A stretch of DNA of 64,000 nucleotides from JANQPC01 sp039208375 (GTDB lineage: Bacteria > Pseudomonadota > Alphaproteobacteria > Rhodobacterales > Rhodobacteraceae). Positions 1 through 9,691 of the stretch are shown in pieces. The position numbers were made by a program, and so were the translations under genes. The notes beneath the pieces were generated by a model. It worked only from the letters and a program-made list of their open reading frames with translations, was not told the origin of the DNA and searched no databases. The stretch is taken from assembly GCA_039208375.1 (NCBI GenBank), contig JBCCRC010000007.1, forward strand, positions 7,248-71,247, in the 5' to 3' direction. Position 1 is the first letter of the stretch, and each line of letters opens with the position of its first letter.

Positions 1-2
1 CA

Positions 3-2657
3 GAAGCCGATGGCGCGCCCCTCACGATTGGCGACGTTGCAACCGTGTTCACTGAAGGCGTGGATCGGGAGCGCGCCTATTTTGTGGGGAACAATCCCGC
101 CATCTCCATTCGCGTCGACCGCAGCGAAAGCGGCGACGCTATCGAAATCCAGCGCAAGGTTGAAGATGTCGCCCAAGCAGTTGAGGCCACATTGCCGGCA
201 GGGGTGACGGTTGACCTGATCCGCACCCGGGCCGAGGCGATCACTGCACGCCTTAACATCTTGCTCGACAATGGTATCGTGGGCCTCGCGCTAGTGGTCG
301 CCCTGCTGTTTCTGTTTCTGAACGCGCGTACGGCCTTCTGGGTGGCCGCGGGCATTCCCGTCGCTATGACAGCCGCAATCGCGATGATGTACGCGGCGGG
401 CCTAACCCTAAATATGGTTTCGCTTTTCGCCTTGATCATCACGCTTGGTATCGTCGTGGACGATGCGATCGTGGTGGGCGAGCACGCCGATTTCCGCGCC
501 CGCCGCCTGGGCGAAGGCCCCGCAGAGGCCGCCGAAAATGCGGCGCGGCGCATGTTCATGCCCGTGCTTAGCGCCACGATCACAACCGTGATCGCCTTTG
601 TGGCCCTTGTGTTCATCGGGGGGCGCTTCGGCGATCTGATTGCCGACATTCCCTTTACGGTGATCGTGGTGCTGACCGCGTCACTCATCGAATGCTTCCT
701 GATCCTGCCCAATCATATGGCGCATTCGCTCGTCCATACGGCGAAGGAGCATTGGTATGATTGGCCGAGCCGGCAGGTGAACCGAGGCTTCAGATGGGTG
801 CGCGAGCGGCTCTTCCGGCCGTTCATGGCCGGTGTCATTGCTGCGCGTTACCCGGTGATCGCAGGTACCTTCGTGCTGCTGGCAAGCCAGGTAAGCCTGT
901 TTGTCAGCGGCGATGTGCAATGGCGCTTCTTCAATGCGCCCGAGCGCAATTCGATCACTGGCAATTTTGCGATGCTTCCCGGGGCCACGCGCGAAGACAC
1001 CTTTGAAGTGATGCGCACGCTTCAGGAGACTGTGGACGAGGTTGGCGCCGCGTTGGAAGCCGAGCATGGCCGCAACCCGATTGCCTACGTAATCGCAGAA
1101 GTCGGCGGCACTTCGGGCCGCGGCCTTGCCGGCGCAGACACCAAAGAGCCCGATCAGCTTGGTGCCATTTCGATCGAGCTCATCGATGCCGACTTGCGCC
1201 CCTACTCCGCCTTCAAAGTGGTCGGGGATCTGCAAGATGCGGTTCCGCGACACCCCATGCTGGAAACGCTCGCCTTCCGCGGGGCGCGAAGCGGGCCAGG
1301 CGGGGACTCTGTGTCAGTGGAGCTTTTTGGCGCGACGGCCGAAACCCTGAAGGCAGCGGCTGAAGAACTAAAGACGCTTCTTTCGCAATTCCCGGAAGTC
1401 TCTGCCCTCGAAGACACTCTGGCGTTCGACAAGGATGAGCTGGTGCTCGAGCTTACGGCACAAGGCCAGGCGCTTGGCTTGTCGATTGACAGCCTGGGGC
1501 GCGTGCTGCGCGACAGGCTTGGGGGCATCGAAGCCGCAACCTTCCCCGAGGGGCCCCGCACTGCCGCGATCCGGGTAGAAATCCCTGCGGGCGAACTGAC
1601 CGCCGATTTCCTCGAACGCACCCAGATTCGCACACTTGACGGTGCCTATGTGCCTATCGCCGATATCGTAACGATCACCTCGCAAAGCGGTTTTTCCACC
1701 GTGCGGCGGGAAAACGGGCTGCGTGTGGCAACCGTATCTGGAGACATCGCAGAAGATGATCCGGCGCTGGCCCAGGCCGTGCGCACGGCGCTTGAAGAAC
1801 AATTCCTGCCGCAGATCGAGGCCAATTATGGGGTCACGACCCAGCTCTCGGGGCTTGCCGAACAAGAAGGCGAGTTTCTCAGTGATGCGCTGACAGGCTT
1901 GATCCTGTGTCTTGCTGGGATTTACCTGACGTTAGCCTGGGTGTTTTCAAGCTGGTCGCGCCCGATCGTGGTACTCGCGATCGTACCCTTTGGCCTTGTT
2001 GGCACGATCTATGGCCACCACAGCTGGGGCGTTCCGCTTTCGATGTTCTCGGTGGTCGGGCTGATTGGCATGGTTGGAATCATCATCAATGACTCGATCG
2101 TGCTGGTAACCACGGTCGATGAACACGCAGAAAAACGGGGGCTTTATCCTGCCATTATCGATGGCGCGGCAGATCGCCTACGCCCGGTCTTGCTGACAAC
2201 GCTGACAACGGTTCTTGGCCTCACACCGTTGCTTTTCGAAACGTCCCAGCAAGCGCAATTTCTAAAGCCAACGGTGATTACCCTCGTCTACGGGCTTGGG
2301 TTCGGCTTCGTCCTCGTTCTGCTGGTCGTGCCTGCAATCTTAGCGGTGGGGCAGGATATCTCTGGCCAGGTTACCGCAATGCGGCGGGCACTTCGCATGC
2401 GCGCTACTCCGGTTGGCCGCGCCACGATCGCCTTTGCCCTCATGTCTGCGGTCACGTTTGCGGCAACGCTTGGAAGTGTTGCGGTGCAGGGTCAGATGGC
2501 GGGCCCGCTGCCCAGGCTTTTTCCCGATGCGGCTGCTTCGCCCGCCGCCGCCTTCATGGCCTTCGTGGTGGGTTCGCTGATTTGCATGCTTCTTGTCTGG
2601 GCAGCGGCAGCCATCCTACTGGCCGTACGCCGTGATCAGCCTGCCGAGCAGCCCTGA
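3..2657 (+). CDS. RND-family efflux transporter permease (5' end outside window)
   Basis: The reading frame is open from the first bases of the window, so the N-terminus is missing and 884 residues remain. The protein looks like an inner-membrane proton-driven efflux pump of the AcrB/HAE1 type. Visible are a periplasmic porter segment, a hydrophobic helix block (about nt 270-720) with the RND-typical segment LGIVVDDAIVVGEHADF, a second periplasmic half, and a second helix block (about nt 1890-2350) including GIIINDSIVLV. The last 60 residues contain two further hydrophobic helices. The substrate cannot be deduced. Its 3' end overlaps the convergent gene by 22 bases. The membrane-fusion partner is presumably upstream of the window. 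Confidence 0.9.
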   Translation, partial: EADGAPLTIGDVATVFTEGVDRERAYFVGNNPAISIRVDRSESGDAIEIQRKVEDVAQAVEATLPAGVTVDLIRTRAEAITARLNILLDNGIVGLALVVALLFLFLNARTAFWVAAGIPVAMTAAIAMMYAAGLTLNMVSLFALIITLGIVVDDAIVVGEHADFRARRLGEGPAEAAENAARRMFMPVLSATITTVIAFVALVFIGGRFGDLIADIPFTVIVVLTASLIECFLILPNHMAHSLVHTAKEHWYDWPSRQVNRGFRWVRERLFRPFMAGVIAARYPVIAGTFVLLASQVSLFVSGDVQWRFFNAPERNSITGNFAMLPGATREDTFEVMRTLQETVDEVGAALEAEHGRNPIAYVIAEVGGTSGRGLAGADTKEPDQLGAISIELIDADLRPYSAFKVVGDLQDAVPRHPMLETLAFRGARSGPGGDSVSVELFGATAETLKAAAEELKTLLSQFPEVSALEDTLAFDKDELVLELTAQGQALGLSIDSLGRVLRDRLGGIEAATFPEGPRTAAIRVEIPAGELTADFLERTQIRTLDGAYVPIADIVTITSQSGFSTVRRENGLRVATVSGDIAEDDPALAQAVRTALEEQFLPQIEANYGVTTQLSGLAEQEGEFLSDALTGLILCLAGIYLTLAWVFSSWSRPIVVLAIVPFGLVGTIYGHHSWGVPLSMFSVVGLIGMVGIIINDSIVLVTTVDEHAEKRGLYPAIIDGAADRLRPVLLTTLTTVLGLTPLLFETSQQAQFLKPTVITLVYGLGFGFVLVLLVVPAILAVGQDISGQVTAMRRALRMRATPVGRATIAFALMSAVTFAATLGSVAVQGQMAGPLPRLFPDAAASPAAAFMAFVVGSLICMLLVWAAAAILLAVRRDQPAEQP

Positions 2658-3442
2658 ATATCCACTGCTCCCGCATCGCCAAATACCGTCAGCCGCAAAT
2701 CCTGCCGCGCGATCGAAAACGGCGCGTTTGAGGGCGCGATGAGTTCGGCAGAGACTTGTAGACGCCCCCCGTCGCGCTTCGAGACAGGCTCGGTGATCCA
2801 AACAGATGGGTCTTCGAACTCAATGGCAGAGTCCTCCCGCGCGCCAAGGGGCGGCATCGAGACGGAATACACAACGCGCATCCCATCAGAAATGGGCGTG
2901 ATCTGGCAGACCACCCCGCTGACGTTCGCCTCGGCGGGCCGCATGGGGCGGTCAGATAGGGCCGCGGATATGGCCGGCGCGAGAGTATCGCCACCACCAA
3001 GCTCCGTATCGACCCTCAGCGTGACCGGAATACAAATTTCCTCGCAGACCCCAATTTCAATCTCGCCTGCAAGCCGCATCGGCGCGCCTGAGCGTGTAGG
3101 CCGTATCCGTAGTGGGATCACCACCCGGCCCTCGTAGCCGATGCTGCGCAAGCCGTTCTGCCAGCTCACATAGGGCACCGGCCAATGTGGCTCGACGGCA
3201 CCCACATTTTCCGAGCCGGCCCAATTGAAGCGCGGCGGGATACCGCCCTCGCCAGGCTGCCGCCAATAGGTTTTCCAGCCCGGAGCAAGCCGAATGTCCA
3301 AACCTGCAATATGCGTACCATCCGACTGCGGCGCGCCCGAAAGCGCGCGGGCCGTCACAACATCATCAAGATCCAGCGCCGCAGCAGGCAAGCCCATCGA
3401 CAAGCAAGCAAGTGCAGCAAAGATAAGCGTTCGTACTCTCAT
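2636..3442 (-). CDS. DsbD alpha-domain-like periplasmic protein (thiol-disulfide interchange)
   Basis: 268 residues from the chosen start MRVRTLIFAALAC, which gives a clean signal peptide ending near AAALDLDD. An in-frame start lies 10 codons upstream; neither has a strong ribosome site. The mature part resembles the immunoglobulin-like N-terminal domain of DsbD (phrases such as GWKTYWRQPGEGG and the pair CEEIC in GVCEEICIP). In DsbD, the corresponding cysteine pair passes electrons to periplasmic thioredoxin-like proteins. Here the domain stands alone, without the membrane and thioredoxin parts, so it probably works with a separate partner. It is convergent with the RND gene and divergent from yqgE. 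Confidence 0.75.
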   Translation of the reverse strand: MRVRTLIFAALACLSMGLPAAALDLDDVVTARALSGAPQSDGTHIAGLDIRLAPGWKTYWRQPGEGGIPPRFNWAGSENVGAVEPHWPVPYVSWQNGLRSIGYEGRVVIPLRIRPTRSGAPMRLAGEIEIGVCEEICIPVTLRVDTELGGGDTLAPAISAALSDRPMRPAEANVSGVVCQITPISDGMRVVYSVSMPPLGAREDSAIEFEDPSVWITEPVSKRDGGRLQVSAELIAPSNAPFSIARQDLRLTVFGDAGAVDIQGCSAG

Positions 3443-3573
3443 GGCGCTGACCATAAGCAGGCATATGCACAAGCAAAATCACTTTCCGGCGACATTCGCG
3501 CACTGTGCCCCTTCGCGCACTTGCACAGCGCGCATTGCAAACACACTGTTTGCATATAGAGGAAAGACATTCG

Positions 3574-4131
3574 ATGCAGGACCTTACAGGAAAACTCCTG
3601 ATCGCCATGCCAGGCATGACCGATCCGCGTTTCGAAAGAAGCGTGGTTTTCCTGTGTGAACACTCAGACAAGGGCGCGATGGGGCTTATCGTCAACAAAC
3701 CGACGCCCGAACTGCCCGCAGCCGATCTATTGGAACAACTGGGGATCGAAGCCACCCATCCATGCCGCGACTTGATGATTCACTTCGGCGGGCCCGTGGA
3801 ACATGGGCGCGGATTTGTGCTGCATTCAAACGACTACGAAAGTAACACCTCCACGTTGCGCGTCACGGCCAGCATTGGGATGACGGCAACGCTGGACATC
3901 CTGCGCGATATTGCCGAAGGCGACGGCCCAGCGCGGGCGCTTCTCGCGCTTGGATATGCGGGATGGGGGCCCGGGCAACTGGAAGACGAGTTCGGCGAAA
4001 ACGGCTGGCTGAACTGCGATGCCACAAGCGAAATCGTGTTTCACCCGGTCGATGATCTAAAGTGGGAAGCGGCCCTCAATTCGATGGGAATCGAAGCCTC
4101 CACGCTTTCGGCCCAGGCCGGGCGCGCCTAG
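3574..4131 (+). CDS. YqgE/AlgH family protein
   Basis: 185 residues. The start MQDLTGKLLIAMPGM is preceded by a good GAGGAAAG site at about 3559-3566. It carries the family signatures LIAMPGMTDPRFERSVVFLCEH, GAMGLIVNKP, FGGPV and LGYAGWGPGQLEDE. The YqgE/AlgH family (DUF179) is widespread; E. coli YqgE and Pseudomonas AlgH have solved structures but no firm biochemical role. The 3' end overlaps the convergent Sua5-type gene by four bases. Confidence 0.92.
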   Translation: MQDLTGKLLIAMPGMTDPRFERSVVFLCEHSDKGAMGLIVNKPTPELPAADLLEQLGIEATHPCRDLMIHFGGPVEHGRGFVLHSNDYESNTSTLRVTASIGMTATLDILRDIAEGDGPARALLALGYAGWGPGQLEDEFGENGWLNCDATSEIVFHPVDDLKWEAALNSMGIEASTLSAQAGRA

Positions 4132-5078
4132 GGGCGTGGCGCCGCCGCGCGGCGCAGCCTGTCATTGATCGCCCGACCCAGCCCATGGTCGGGAATTGGG
4201 GATACGGCGATTGCTTCTGCACCGTTCTCGTCAAGCGCACGGAGCATTGCAAAAAGGCGCGCTGCAGCCTCGGGCAGATCCCCGGCCTGGGAGAGATTCT
4301 CGTCGAAATCCCCGGGCCCAAAGCCCAAAAACACCTCCCCCGGCCGCGCCGTTTTCGCATTAAGCCGCAGCGTGGCCCGGGGCGCGTAGTGAGAGGCAAG
4401 TTGCCCCGGCGCCGTGATCGAACCACCGCTGCTGCGCATGGCAAGCGGTTGACCAAGACATGCTTCAATCGCTTCTGTTGGAAGCCCGCCGGGGCGTAGA
4501 AGCTTTGGCGTATCCGCGATGCCAACAATCGTGGATTCCAAGCCGACGGCGCAGGGCCCGCCATCGAGCACTGCCGCGATCCGCCCGCTAAGCCCCTCAA
4601 TTACATGCGCCGCAGTTGTCGGGCTGACGCGGCCCGAAGGGTTTGCCGAGGGCGCCGCAATCGGCAAACCAACCTCCTGAAGAAGCTGACGGGCCAGTGC
4701 GTTTTCGGGCACGCGAAGCGCAAGGGTCGGCTTGTCGGCTGTGACAGCTTCTGCGATGCCAGCATCTGCACCAAGCGGCAGAACGAGCGTCAGCGGGCCG
4801 GGCCAGAATGCTGCCGCAAGCCGCTCGGCCTCCGGAGGGAATTGCGCGATTGCAGCGGCCGCTTCGAGGCTCACCACATGAACGATCAAGGGGTTAAAGG
4901 CCGGTCGGGCCTTCGCCTCGAAGATCCCCGCAACTGCAGTGGGATCATCCGCCCGGGCGCCGAGGCCGTAAACCGTTTCCGTCGGGAAGGCCACGCATGA
5001 ACCGGCACGCAGCAACGCAGCCGCCCGCGCGACACCAGTGCCGTCGGCGCGCAGGATTTCCGTTTCCACTCCCATCAT
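4128..5078 (-). CDS. L-threonylcarbamoyladenylate synthase (Sua5/YciO/YrdC type)
   Basis: About 316 residues from the start MMGVETEILRADG; a start 12 codons upstream is possible but adds a non-conserved tail. The N-terminal YrdC domain is clear: AFPTETVYGLGARA, KARPAFNPLIVHV, WPGPLTLVLP and APSANPSGRVSPT. A C-terminal Sua5 domain of about 100 residues follows (from near ITAPGQLASHYAP). The enzyme makes threonylcarbamoyl-AMP from threonine, bicarbonate and ATP, the first step of the t6A37 modification in ANN-decoding tRNAs. It is divergent from the acyl-CoA dehydrogenase gene. Confidence 0.9.
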   Translation of the reverse strand: MMGVETEILRADGTGVARAAALLRAGSCVAFPTETVYGLGARADDPTAVAGIFEAKARPAFNPLIVHVVSLEAAAAIAQFPPEAERLAAAFWPGPLTLVLPLGADAGIAEAVTADKPTLALRVPENALARQLLQEVGLPIAAPSANPSGRVSPTTAAHVIEGLSGRIAAVLDGGPCAVGLESTIVGIADTPKLLRPGGLPTEAIEACLGQPLAMRSSGGSITAPGQLASHYAPRATLRLNAKTARPGEVFLGFGPGDFDENLSQAGDLPEAAARLFAMLRALDENGAEAIAVSPIPDHGLGRAINDRLRRAAAPRP

Positions 5079-5182
5079 TGCGTGACGCTGCGTCCCAGTT
5101 GATCGCCCTGTCAAACGGGGCGCAGATTAGGCCTGCGGCGCCTATCCCGTCTGCCGCATCAAGCCAAGACCGGGGACGCGCC

Positions 5183-6895
5183 ATGCCCTACCGCGCACCA
5201 CTATCAGAGTTTCGCTTCCTTCTGGAACATGTTGTGGGATACCAGGGCATTACCAAGATTGAACGCTTTGCCCATGCCGATCTGGGAACAGCCGATGCGA
5301 TCCTGACCGAGGCCGGCAAACTGGCGGAAGAGGTCTTGGCTCCTTTGCGCCGCGCGGGGGATCTTTCGCCGGCTCGCCTCGAAAACGGTGTTGTGCGCAC
5401 ACCGCCTGGCTACCGAGACGCGTATGACGCCATCGCGGCCGGCGGTTGGGTTGGCGCATCTGCGCCCGAAGCTTACGGCGGCATGGGCCTGCCGCAAACG
5501 CTGACGGCCTGCATCCACGAAATGATGAGCAGCACATGCATTTCGCTGCAACTCAATCCGCTTCTCACCCATGGTCAGATCGAAGCGCTGGCCCAACATG
5601 CCGATGATACGATCAAGGCTGCATATCTTCCCAAGCTAGCCAGTGGCGCGTGGTCAGGCACGATGAACCTCACCGAACCGCAGGCGGGCAGCGACGTTGG
5701 CGCCTTGCGCACCCGCGCAGAGCCCGCTGGCGATGGAAACTACCGCATAACCGGCCAGAAGATTTATATCACCTGGGGCGACAGCGATTTGACGGAGAAT
5801 GTCTGCCACCTGGTTTTGGCGCGTTTGCCCGATGCGCCCGCAGGCAGCAGGGGTATCAGCCTATTTCTGGTGCCAAAGTTCCTGCCCGCACCCGATGGTG
5901 CGCCTGGGCAGCCCAATGCGCTACGCGTGGTTGGCCTCGAGCGGAAGCTGGGCCTTCATGGCTCTCCCACGGCCACCATGGAGTATAGCGGGGCCACGGG
6001 CTGGATGATCGGCGAAGCCAACGCGGGGCTCACTGCAATGTTCACGATGATGAACAACGCCCGGCTGCTGACAGGCGTACAGGGCGTCGGCCTAGCCGAA
6101 GCCGCGCATCAGGCCGCCGTAGCCTTCGCCGCGGATCGGCGCCAGGGCCGCACCGGGGGCGCGCAGGGCACGATCAACGAACACCCCGATGTGCGGCGTA
6201 TGCTGCTCACGATGGAGGCCGAAGTCTTCGCCGCCCGCGCCACGCTTCTGACCTGCGCTGGCGCGATCGATCGTGCGGCGGCCTCTGGCGATCTCATCTG
6301 GCACGCACGCGCGGCTTGGCTGACCCCGATTGCCAAGACGATGGGCGCCGAAACCGGCCATCGCGTTGCACAGGAGGCGATTCAGGTGCACGGCGGCCTG
6401 GGTTTTATTGAAGATACCGGTATCGCGCAGCTTGCCCGCGATGCGCGCATCGTGTCGATCTACGAAGGCACGAGCGGCATTCAGGCCGCCGATTTGGTCA
6501 TGCGCAAGCTGGCCGATGGCGGCGCTGCGGCAGACGCACTTCTTGATGAGATCGGGCGCACAGCCAAGGCGGGACGTGACCGTTTCCCCCAAATTGCGCA
6601 AGCTCTTTGGACGGCGGCTGAAAGCATGCGAGACGTTACCGAGTGGCTTACCACCGAGGCCAGCGCCGAAGACAAGCTTGCGGGATCGCTGGCCTATTTG
6701 CGCGCGTTTTCATGGGTTCTGGGCGCTCAGTTGCATCTTGTATCCGCCTTAGCCGAGCCAAAATCGGGGCGCCGCGGAGCGCTTGCATCAGTTTACGCCA
6801 CTCGGGTTTTGCCGCGCCACGCCGCCGATCTGGCTGAGGCGCGTGCGGGGATCAGCGATCTTGCTGCCCTCAACCCACAGGCCTTGCCCGCGTGA
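5183..6895 (+). CDS. acyl-CoA dehydrogenase, long form with C-terminal extension (DmdC-like)
   Basis: 570 residues from MPYRAPLSEFRFLLEHV. The architecture is the long acyl-CoA dehydrogenase type: an extra N-terminal segment, then MNLTEPQAGSDVGALRT (flavin/substrate region), the C-terminal catalytic block ending IYEGTSGIQAADLV (the Glu near residue 426 is the expected base), and a trailing helical domain. Length and N-terminus match the 3-methylmercaptopropionyl-CoA dehydrogenase (DmdC) group and related FadE-like enzymes. Actual substrate is not decidable from sequence. The stop overlaps the start of the next gene (GTGA), so the two are translationally coupled. Confidence 0.85.
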   Translation: MPYRAPLSEFRFLLEHVVGYQGITKIERFAHADLGTADAILTEAGKLAEEVLAPLRRAGDLSPARLENGVVRTPPGYRDAYDAIAAGGWVGASAPEAYGGMGLPQTLTACIHEMMSSTCISLQLNPLLTHGQIEALAQHADDTIKAAYLPKLASGAWSGTMNLTEPQAGSDVGALRTRAEPAGDGNYRITGQKIYITWGDSDLTENVCHLVLARLPDAPAGSRGISLFLVPKFLPAPDGAPGQPNALRVVGLERKLGLHGSPTATMEYSGATGWMIGEANAGLTAMFTMMNNARLLTGVQGVGLAEAAHQAAVAFAADRRQGRTGGAQGTINEHPDVRRMLLTMEAEVFAARATLLTCAGAIDRAAASGDLIWHARAAWLTPIAKTMGAETGHRVAQEAIQVHGGLGFIEDTGIAQLARDARIVSIYEGTSGIQAADLVMRKLADGGAAADALLDEIGRTAKAGRDRFPQIAQALWTAAESMRDVTEWLTTEASAEDKLAGSLAYLRAFSWVLGAQLHLVSALAEPKSGRRGALASVYATRVLPRHAADLAEARAGISDLAALNPQALPA

Positions 6896-7941
6896 CGGCC
6901 GAGCCCCCGACGATCACCATTCCGTTTTCGGAACCGCCTGCCCCGGGCAAGATGCAGGAAGTGGCACAGGGCGTGCATTGGATACGCCTGCCGCTGCCGA
7001 TGGCGCTCGATCACGTGAACCTCTATCTGCTTGATGACGGGCCAGGCTGGACGGTGTTTGACACAGGGCTCGACACCCGCAAAAACCGCGCGATCTGGCA
7101 AGCGCTCACCGATGGCCCGCTCGCGGGCAAACCGCTGAACCGGATCATCATCTCCCACCATCACCCCGACCATGTTGGCCTTGCCGGGTGGCTTCAGGTC
7201 AGTCACGGGGCAGAACTGATGGCCACCCGCACCGCTTGGCTCATGGCCCGGATGCTGCAACTCGATGAACAAGATCGCCCGACACCGGAAACCGTAGCGT
7301 TTTGGAAGAGCGGTGGCATGGCAAGCGATGTTCTGGAGACCCGGCTGAACCAGCGCCCATTCAACTTCGCCGATCTCGTTGCCCCCATGCCGATTGGATT
7401 CACGCGTTTGCTGGAAGGCACCGAGATATCGTCGGCCGGACGGCGCTGGCGCGTGCACCTCGGCGGCGGGCATGCGCCCGACCATGCCACGCTTTGGAGC
7501 CTTGACGGCGATCTAGTGCTGGGCGGTGATCAGCTTTTGCCGGGGATCTCGCCAAATATCGGGCTCTACGCAACAGAGCCTGAGGCCGATCCGCTTGCCG
7601 ACTGGCTGGAAAGCTGCGAACGGCTGGCCGCACATGCCACGCCAGGCCAGCTGGTGCTGCCGGGGCACAAACTTCCCTACCGCGGCTTGCCCTTGCGGCT
7701 GGAGCAACTGGCGGAAAACCATGTGGGCGCACTTAAGCGGCTCAGAGCGTTTCTACACCAGCCGCGCACCGCGGCAGAGTGTTTCCAACCACTCTTTTTG
7801 CGCCAGATCGGCACCAGCGAATACGGCCTGGCCCTCGCCGAAGCGATGGCACATGTGGTTCATCTGTGGCATGCCGGGCAGGCAACCCGTACGCGCCGCG
7901 ACGATGGTGCGTGGCTTTGGCAGGCGGTGAAAGGACTTTGA
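6892..7941 (+). CDS. metallo-beta-lactamase-fold hydrolase
   Basis: 349 residues starting with GTG inside the stop of the dehydrogenase gene. The zinc motif SHHHPDHVG lies near residues 88-95; further ligands are plausible in GGGHAPDH, GGDQLLPG and the late LPGHKLPYRG. The family includes thioesterases, glyoxalase II and lactonases. Coupling to an acyl-CoA dehydrogenase suggests thioester or related acyl hydrolysis, but this is inference from context. The stop overlaps the start of the next gene (TGATG). Confidence 0.85.
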   Translation: MTAEPPTITIPFSEPPAPGKMQEVAQGVHWIRLPLPMALDHVNLYLLDDGPGWTVFDTGLDTRKNRAIWQALTDGPLAGKPLNRIIISHHHPDHVGLAGWLQVSHGAELMATRTAWLMARMLQLDEQDRPTPETVAFWKSGGMASDVLETRLNQRPFNFADLVAPMPIGFTRLLEGTEISSAGRRWRVHLGGGHAPDHATLWSLDGDLVLGGDQLLPGISPNIGLYATEPEADPLADWLESCERLAAHATPGQLVLPGHKLPYRGLPLRLEQLAENHVGALKRLRAFLHQPRTAAECFQPLFLRQIGTSEYGLALAEAMAHVVHLWHAGQATRTRRDDGAWLWQAVKGL

Positions 7942-8369
7942 TGGCCGAACAGAACGATCCTTGCGGCCGCGCCGTTCATGCGGATCCCGCAGCCCCCCGC
8001 ACAGCGGAGCAAGAGCCATTGCCCGACGCGGTTGCCCGTAAGCCGGTCGAGACCAAGAGTGCCGCGGAATGGGCCTATCAGCGGCTGATCCTTTACATTC
8101 AGAACTTCGAGAAGCAGCTCGACCAGGAGCACGAGGTGGCAATTGGCGTCACGGATTCAGGCACGGGTGTTCTGCGGATCGAAGGAATCGGGTATTTCGA
8201 CCCCGATATCGTGACGTTCTACGGCACGGATCAAAGCGGTGCCCGGGGCCAACTGATCCAGCACGTCAGCCAGCTTAGCGTTCTTTTGCGTGCGATCCCT
8301 AAGCCGGGAACCCAGGAAGAACCGCGCCGCATCGGGTTTCGCCTTGCCGAAGAACTGGATGGCAGCTGA
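7941..8369 (+). CDS. DUF6173-like small protein
   Basis: 142 residues, coupled to the preceding hydrolase by a TGATG overlap. The first 45 residues are polar and low-complexity. The rest is a compact domain with the phrases AEWAYQRLILYIQNFEKQLDQEHEVAIG, RIEGIGYFDPDIVTFYG and QLSVLLRAIPK. This matches my memory of a conserved alphaproteobacterial family of unknown function. No signal peptide, membrane segment or catalytic motif is seen. Confidence 0.7.
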   Translation: MAEQNDPCGRAVHADPAAPRTAEQEPLPDAVARKPVETKSAAEWAYQRLILYIQNFEKQLDQEHEVAIGVTDSGTGVLRIEGIGYFDPDIVTFYGTDQSGARGQLIQHVSQLSVLLRAIPKPGTQEEPRRIGFRLAEELDGS

Positions 8370-8459
8370 GATGCGGCTGAACCACGCGGCTGGGAGAGGG
8401 TGACAGGCGCACCCGGATCGCGTACGTCCCTATGCGACACTGTGATATGAGGTTTCCAA

Positions 8460-8594
8460 ATGGCAGAGCACAAGCACGGCTCGATGGACATTTCGGAACA
8501 GGAAAAAACGTTTGACGGATTTATCCGCTGGTCGGTCCGCGTAGCGGTCGCATCGATCGGAATCATCCTGTTCCTCGCGATTTTCAACAGCTGA
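8460..8594 (+). CDS. aa3-type cytochrome c oxidase subunit IV
   Basis: 44 residues: a short polar start (MAEHKHGSMDISEQEKTF), then one membrane helix (WSVRVAVASIGIILFLAIF). This is the known bacterial subunit IV of aa3 cytochrome c oxidases in Paracoccus and Rhodobacter, a single-helix accessory subunit with no known catalytic role. A weak GAGG ribosome site lies about 10 bases upstream. It stands alone here, away from the main oxidase genes, as is common in the family. Confidence 0.88.
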   Translation: MAEHKHGSMDISEQEKTFDGFIRWSVRVAVASIGIILFLAIFNS

Positions 8595-8603
8595 CGGCGG
8601 CTC

Positions 8604-8930
8604 CTACAGTAAGGCAGAGAGCAGGTAGAACGTCACGGCCCCTGCCACGATAGCCACCATAAAACTGCGGGTCTTCACGCCGGCTGCCAGCGTTACGGCG
8701 GCGGCAATCAGGCGTGCAAGATCCGGCGCACCACCCGTAGCCTCGGGCCAGATAACAAGGGGCGCGACAAGGCCCGGGATCACCGCGACCGGCGTGTATC
8801 GCAGAAGTTTCAGCGCAAACGGTGGCAACGCCCGGTCACCAATCAAGCCCAGAAACGAAAACCGGATCAGGAACGTCCCGATCCCCAGGATCACGATTAT
8901 CGCCCAAATCTCGGCGGCCGTGAAACTCAT
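8604..8930 (-). CDS. azlD: AzlD-type branched-chain amino acid exporter small subunit
   Basis: 108 residues from MSFTAAEIWAIIVILGIGTFLIRFSFL, chosen because the ATG overlaps the stop of azlC (ATGA). Three to four hydrophobic helices and the segment LRYTPVAVIPGLVAP fit AzlD. With AzlC it forms a two-subunit inner-membrane exporter of branched-chain amino acids or azaleucine. Confidence 0.88.
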   Translation of the reverse strand: MSFTAAEIWAIIVILGIGTFLIRFSFLGLIGDRALPPFALKLLRYTPVAVIPGLVAPLVIWPEATGGAPDLARLIAAAVTLAAGVKTRSFMVAIVAGAVTFYLLSALL

Positions 8931-9637
8931 ACCCGCCGCTCCATCGCCGTTTCCACAGCCGCGCCCACACACATTGCGACGAACCCGGCCACCAAAAGCC
9001 CCGTTCCGAACGGAAGCCCGCTGAGGGCGAGCGCAAGAACGACGGAGGTGAACGCCGCGGCCACATGCGCAACGGTTTTCAGTGCCGGTGCAATCACCGC
9101 AAGAAAGGCAATCGGCACCGCGAAATCGAGCGCCAGCCAATCAGGGATCTGTTGGCCAAGAACCGCGCCAACAACCGTCATCCCGTACCAAACCGGCGCG
9201 ACCGGCGCCATAACGCCCAGAAAATAGCCGATCTTCTCTGGCACACTCATCTCAGGCATCGCTTCATACTTGGCCGATGACACTGCAAAGCTCTGATCCA
9301 CGTTGAGATAGGCAATCAAAGCGCGTTGCCAGAGTGGCGCGCCGCCCAGATGCGGCGCCAGGGCGGCCGAGTACATGGCCATCCTGAGGTTCACGGCAAG
9401 CGCAGTGGCCAGCACCACCACCATTGGGGCGGCCTCGACCATCAACTGCACGGCTGCAATTTGCGCCGCGCCCGCAATCACCAGCGCCGAGAACCCAAAG
9501 GTTTGTGCCAGCGTAAGCCCGGCTTCGCTGGCCACCACGCCGAATACGGCGGCGAAAGGCCCGACGATCAGGGTAAAGGGCGCCCCATCGCGCGCGCCGC
9601 GCCAGAAGCTGCGTTTGGGGATGGAGGATGGCATCAA
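8927..9637 (-). CDS. azlC: AzlC-type branched-chain amino acid exporter large subunit
   Basis: 236 residues; MMPSSIPKRSFWRGARDGAPF is the start, with the second Met equally possible. The protein has multiple hydrophobic helices and typical AzlC phrases (GPFAAVFGVVASEAGL, NLRMAMYSAALAPHL, NVDQSFAVS). It is the first gene of a two-gene operon with azlD (four-base overlap) and is divergent from fdhD across 54 bases. Confidence 0.9.
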   Translation of the reverse strand: MMPSSIPKRSFWRGARDGAPFTLIVGPFAAVFGVVASEAGLTLAQTFGFSALVIAGAAQIAAVQLMVEAAPMVVVLATALAVNLRMAMYSAALAPHLGGAPLWQRALIAYLNVDQSFAVSSAKYEAMPEMSVPEKIGYFLGVMAPVAPVWYGMTVVGAVLGQQIPDWLALDFAVPIAFLAVIAPALKTVAHVAAAFTSVVLALALSGLPFGTGLLVAGFVAMCVGAAVETAMERRV

Positions 9638-9691
9638 CGCGTCCTAAACTACGCCTCGCTCGGCCTTATCTCAGCTTGTGATCGCGTACAA

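Noticed and set aside
3..2657. RND gene as a truncated pseudogene
   Set aside because: The frame is open to the window edge, so the missing N-terminus is explained by the window boundary.
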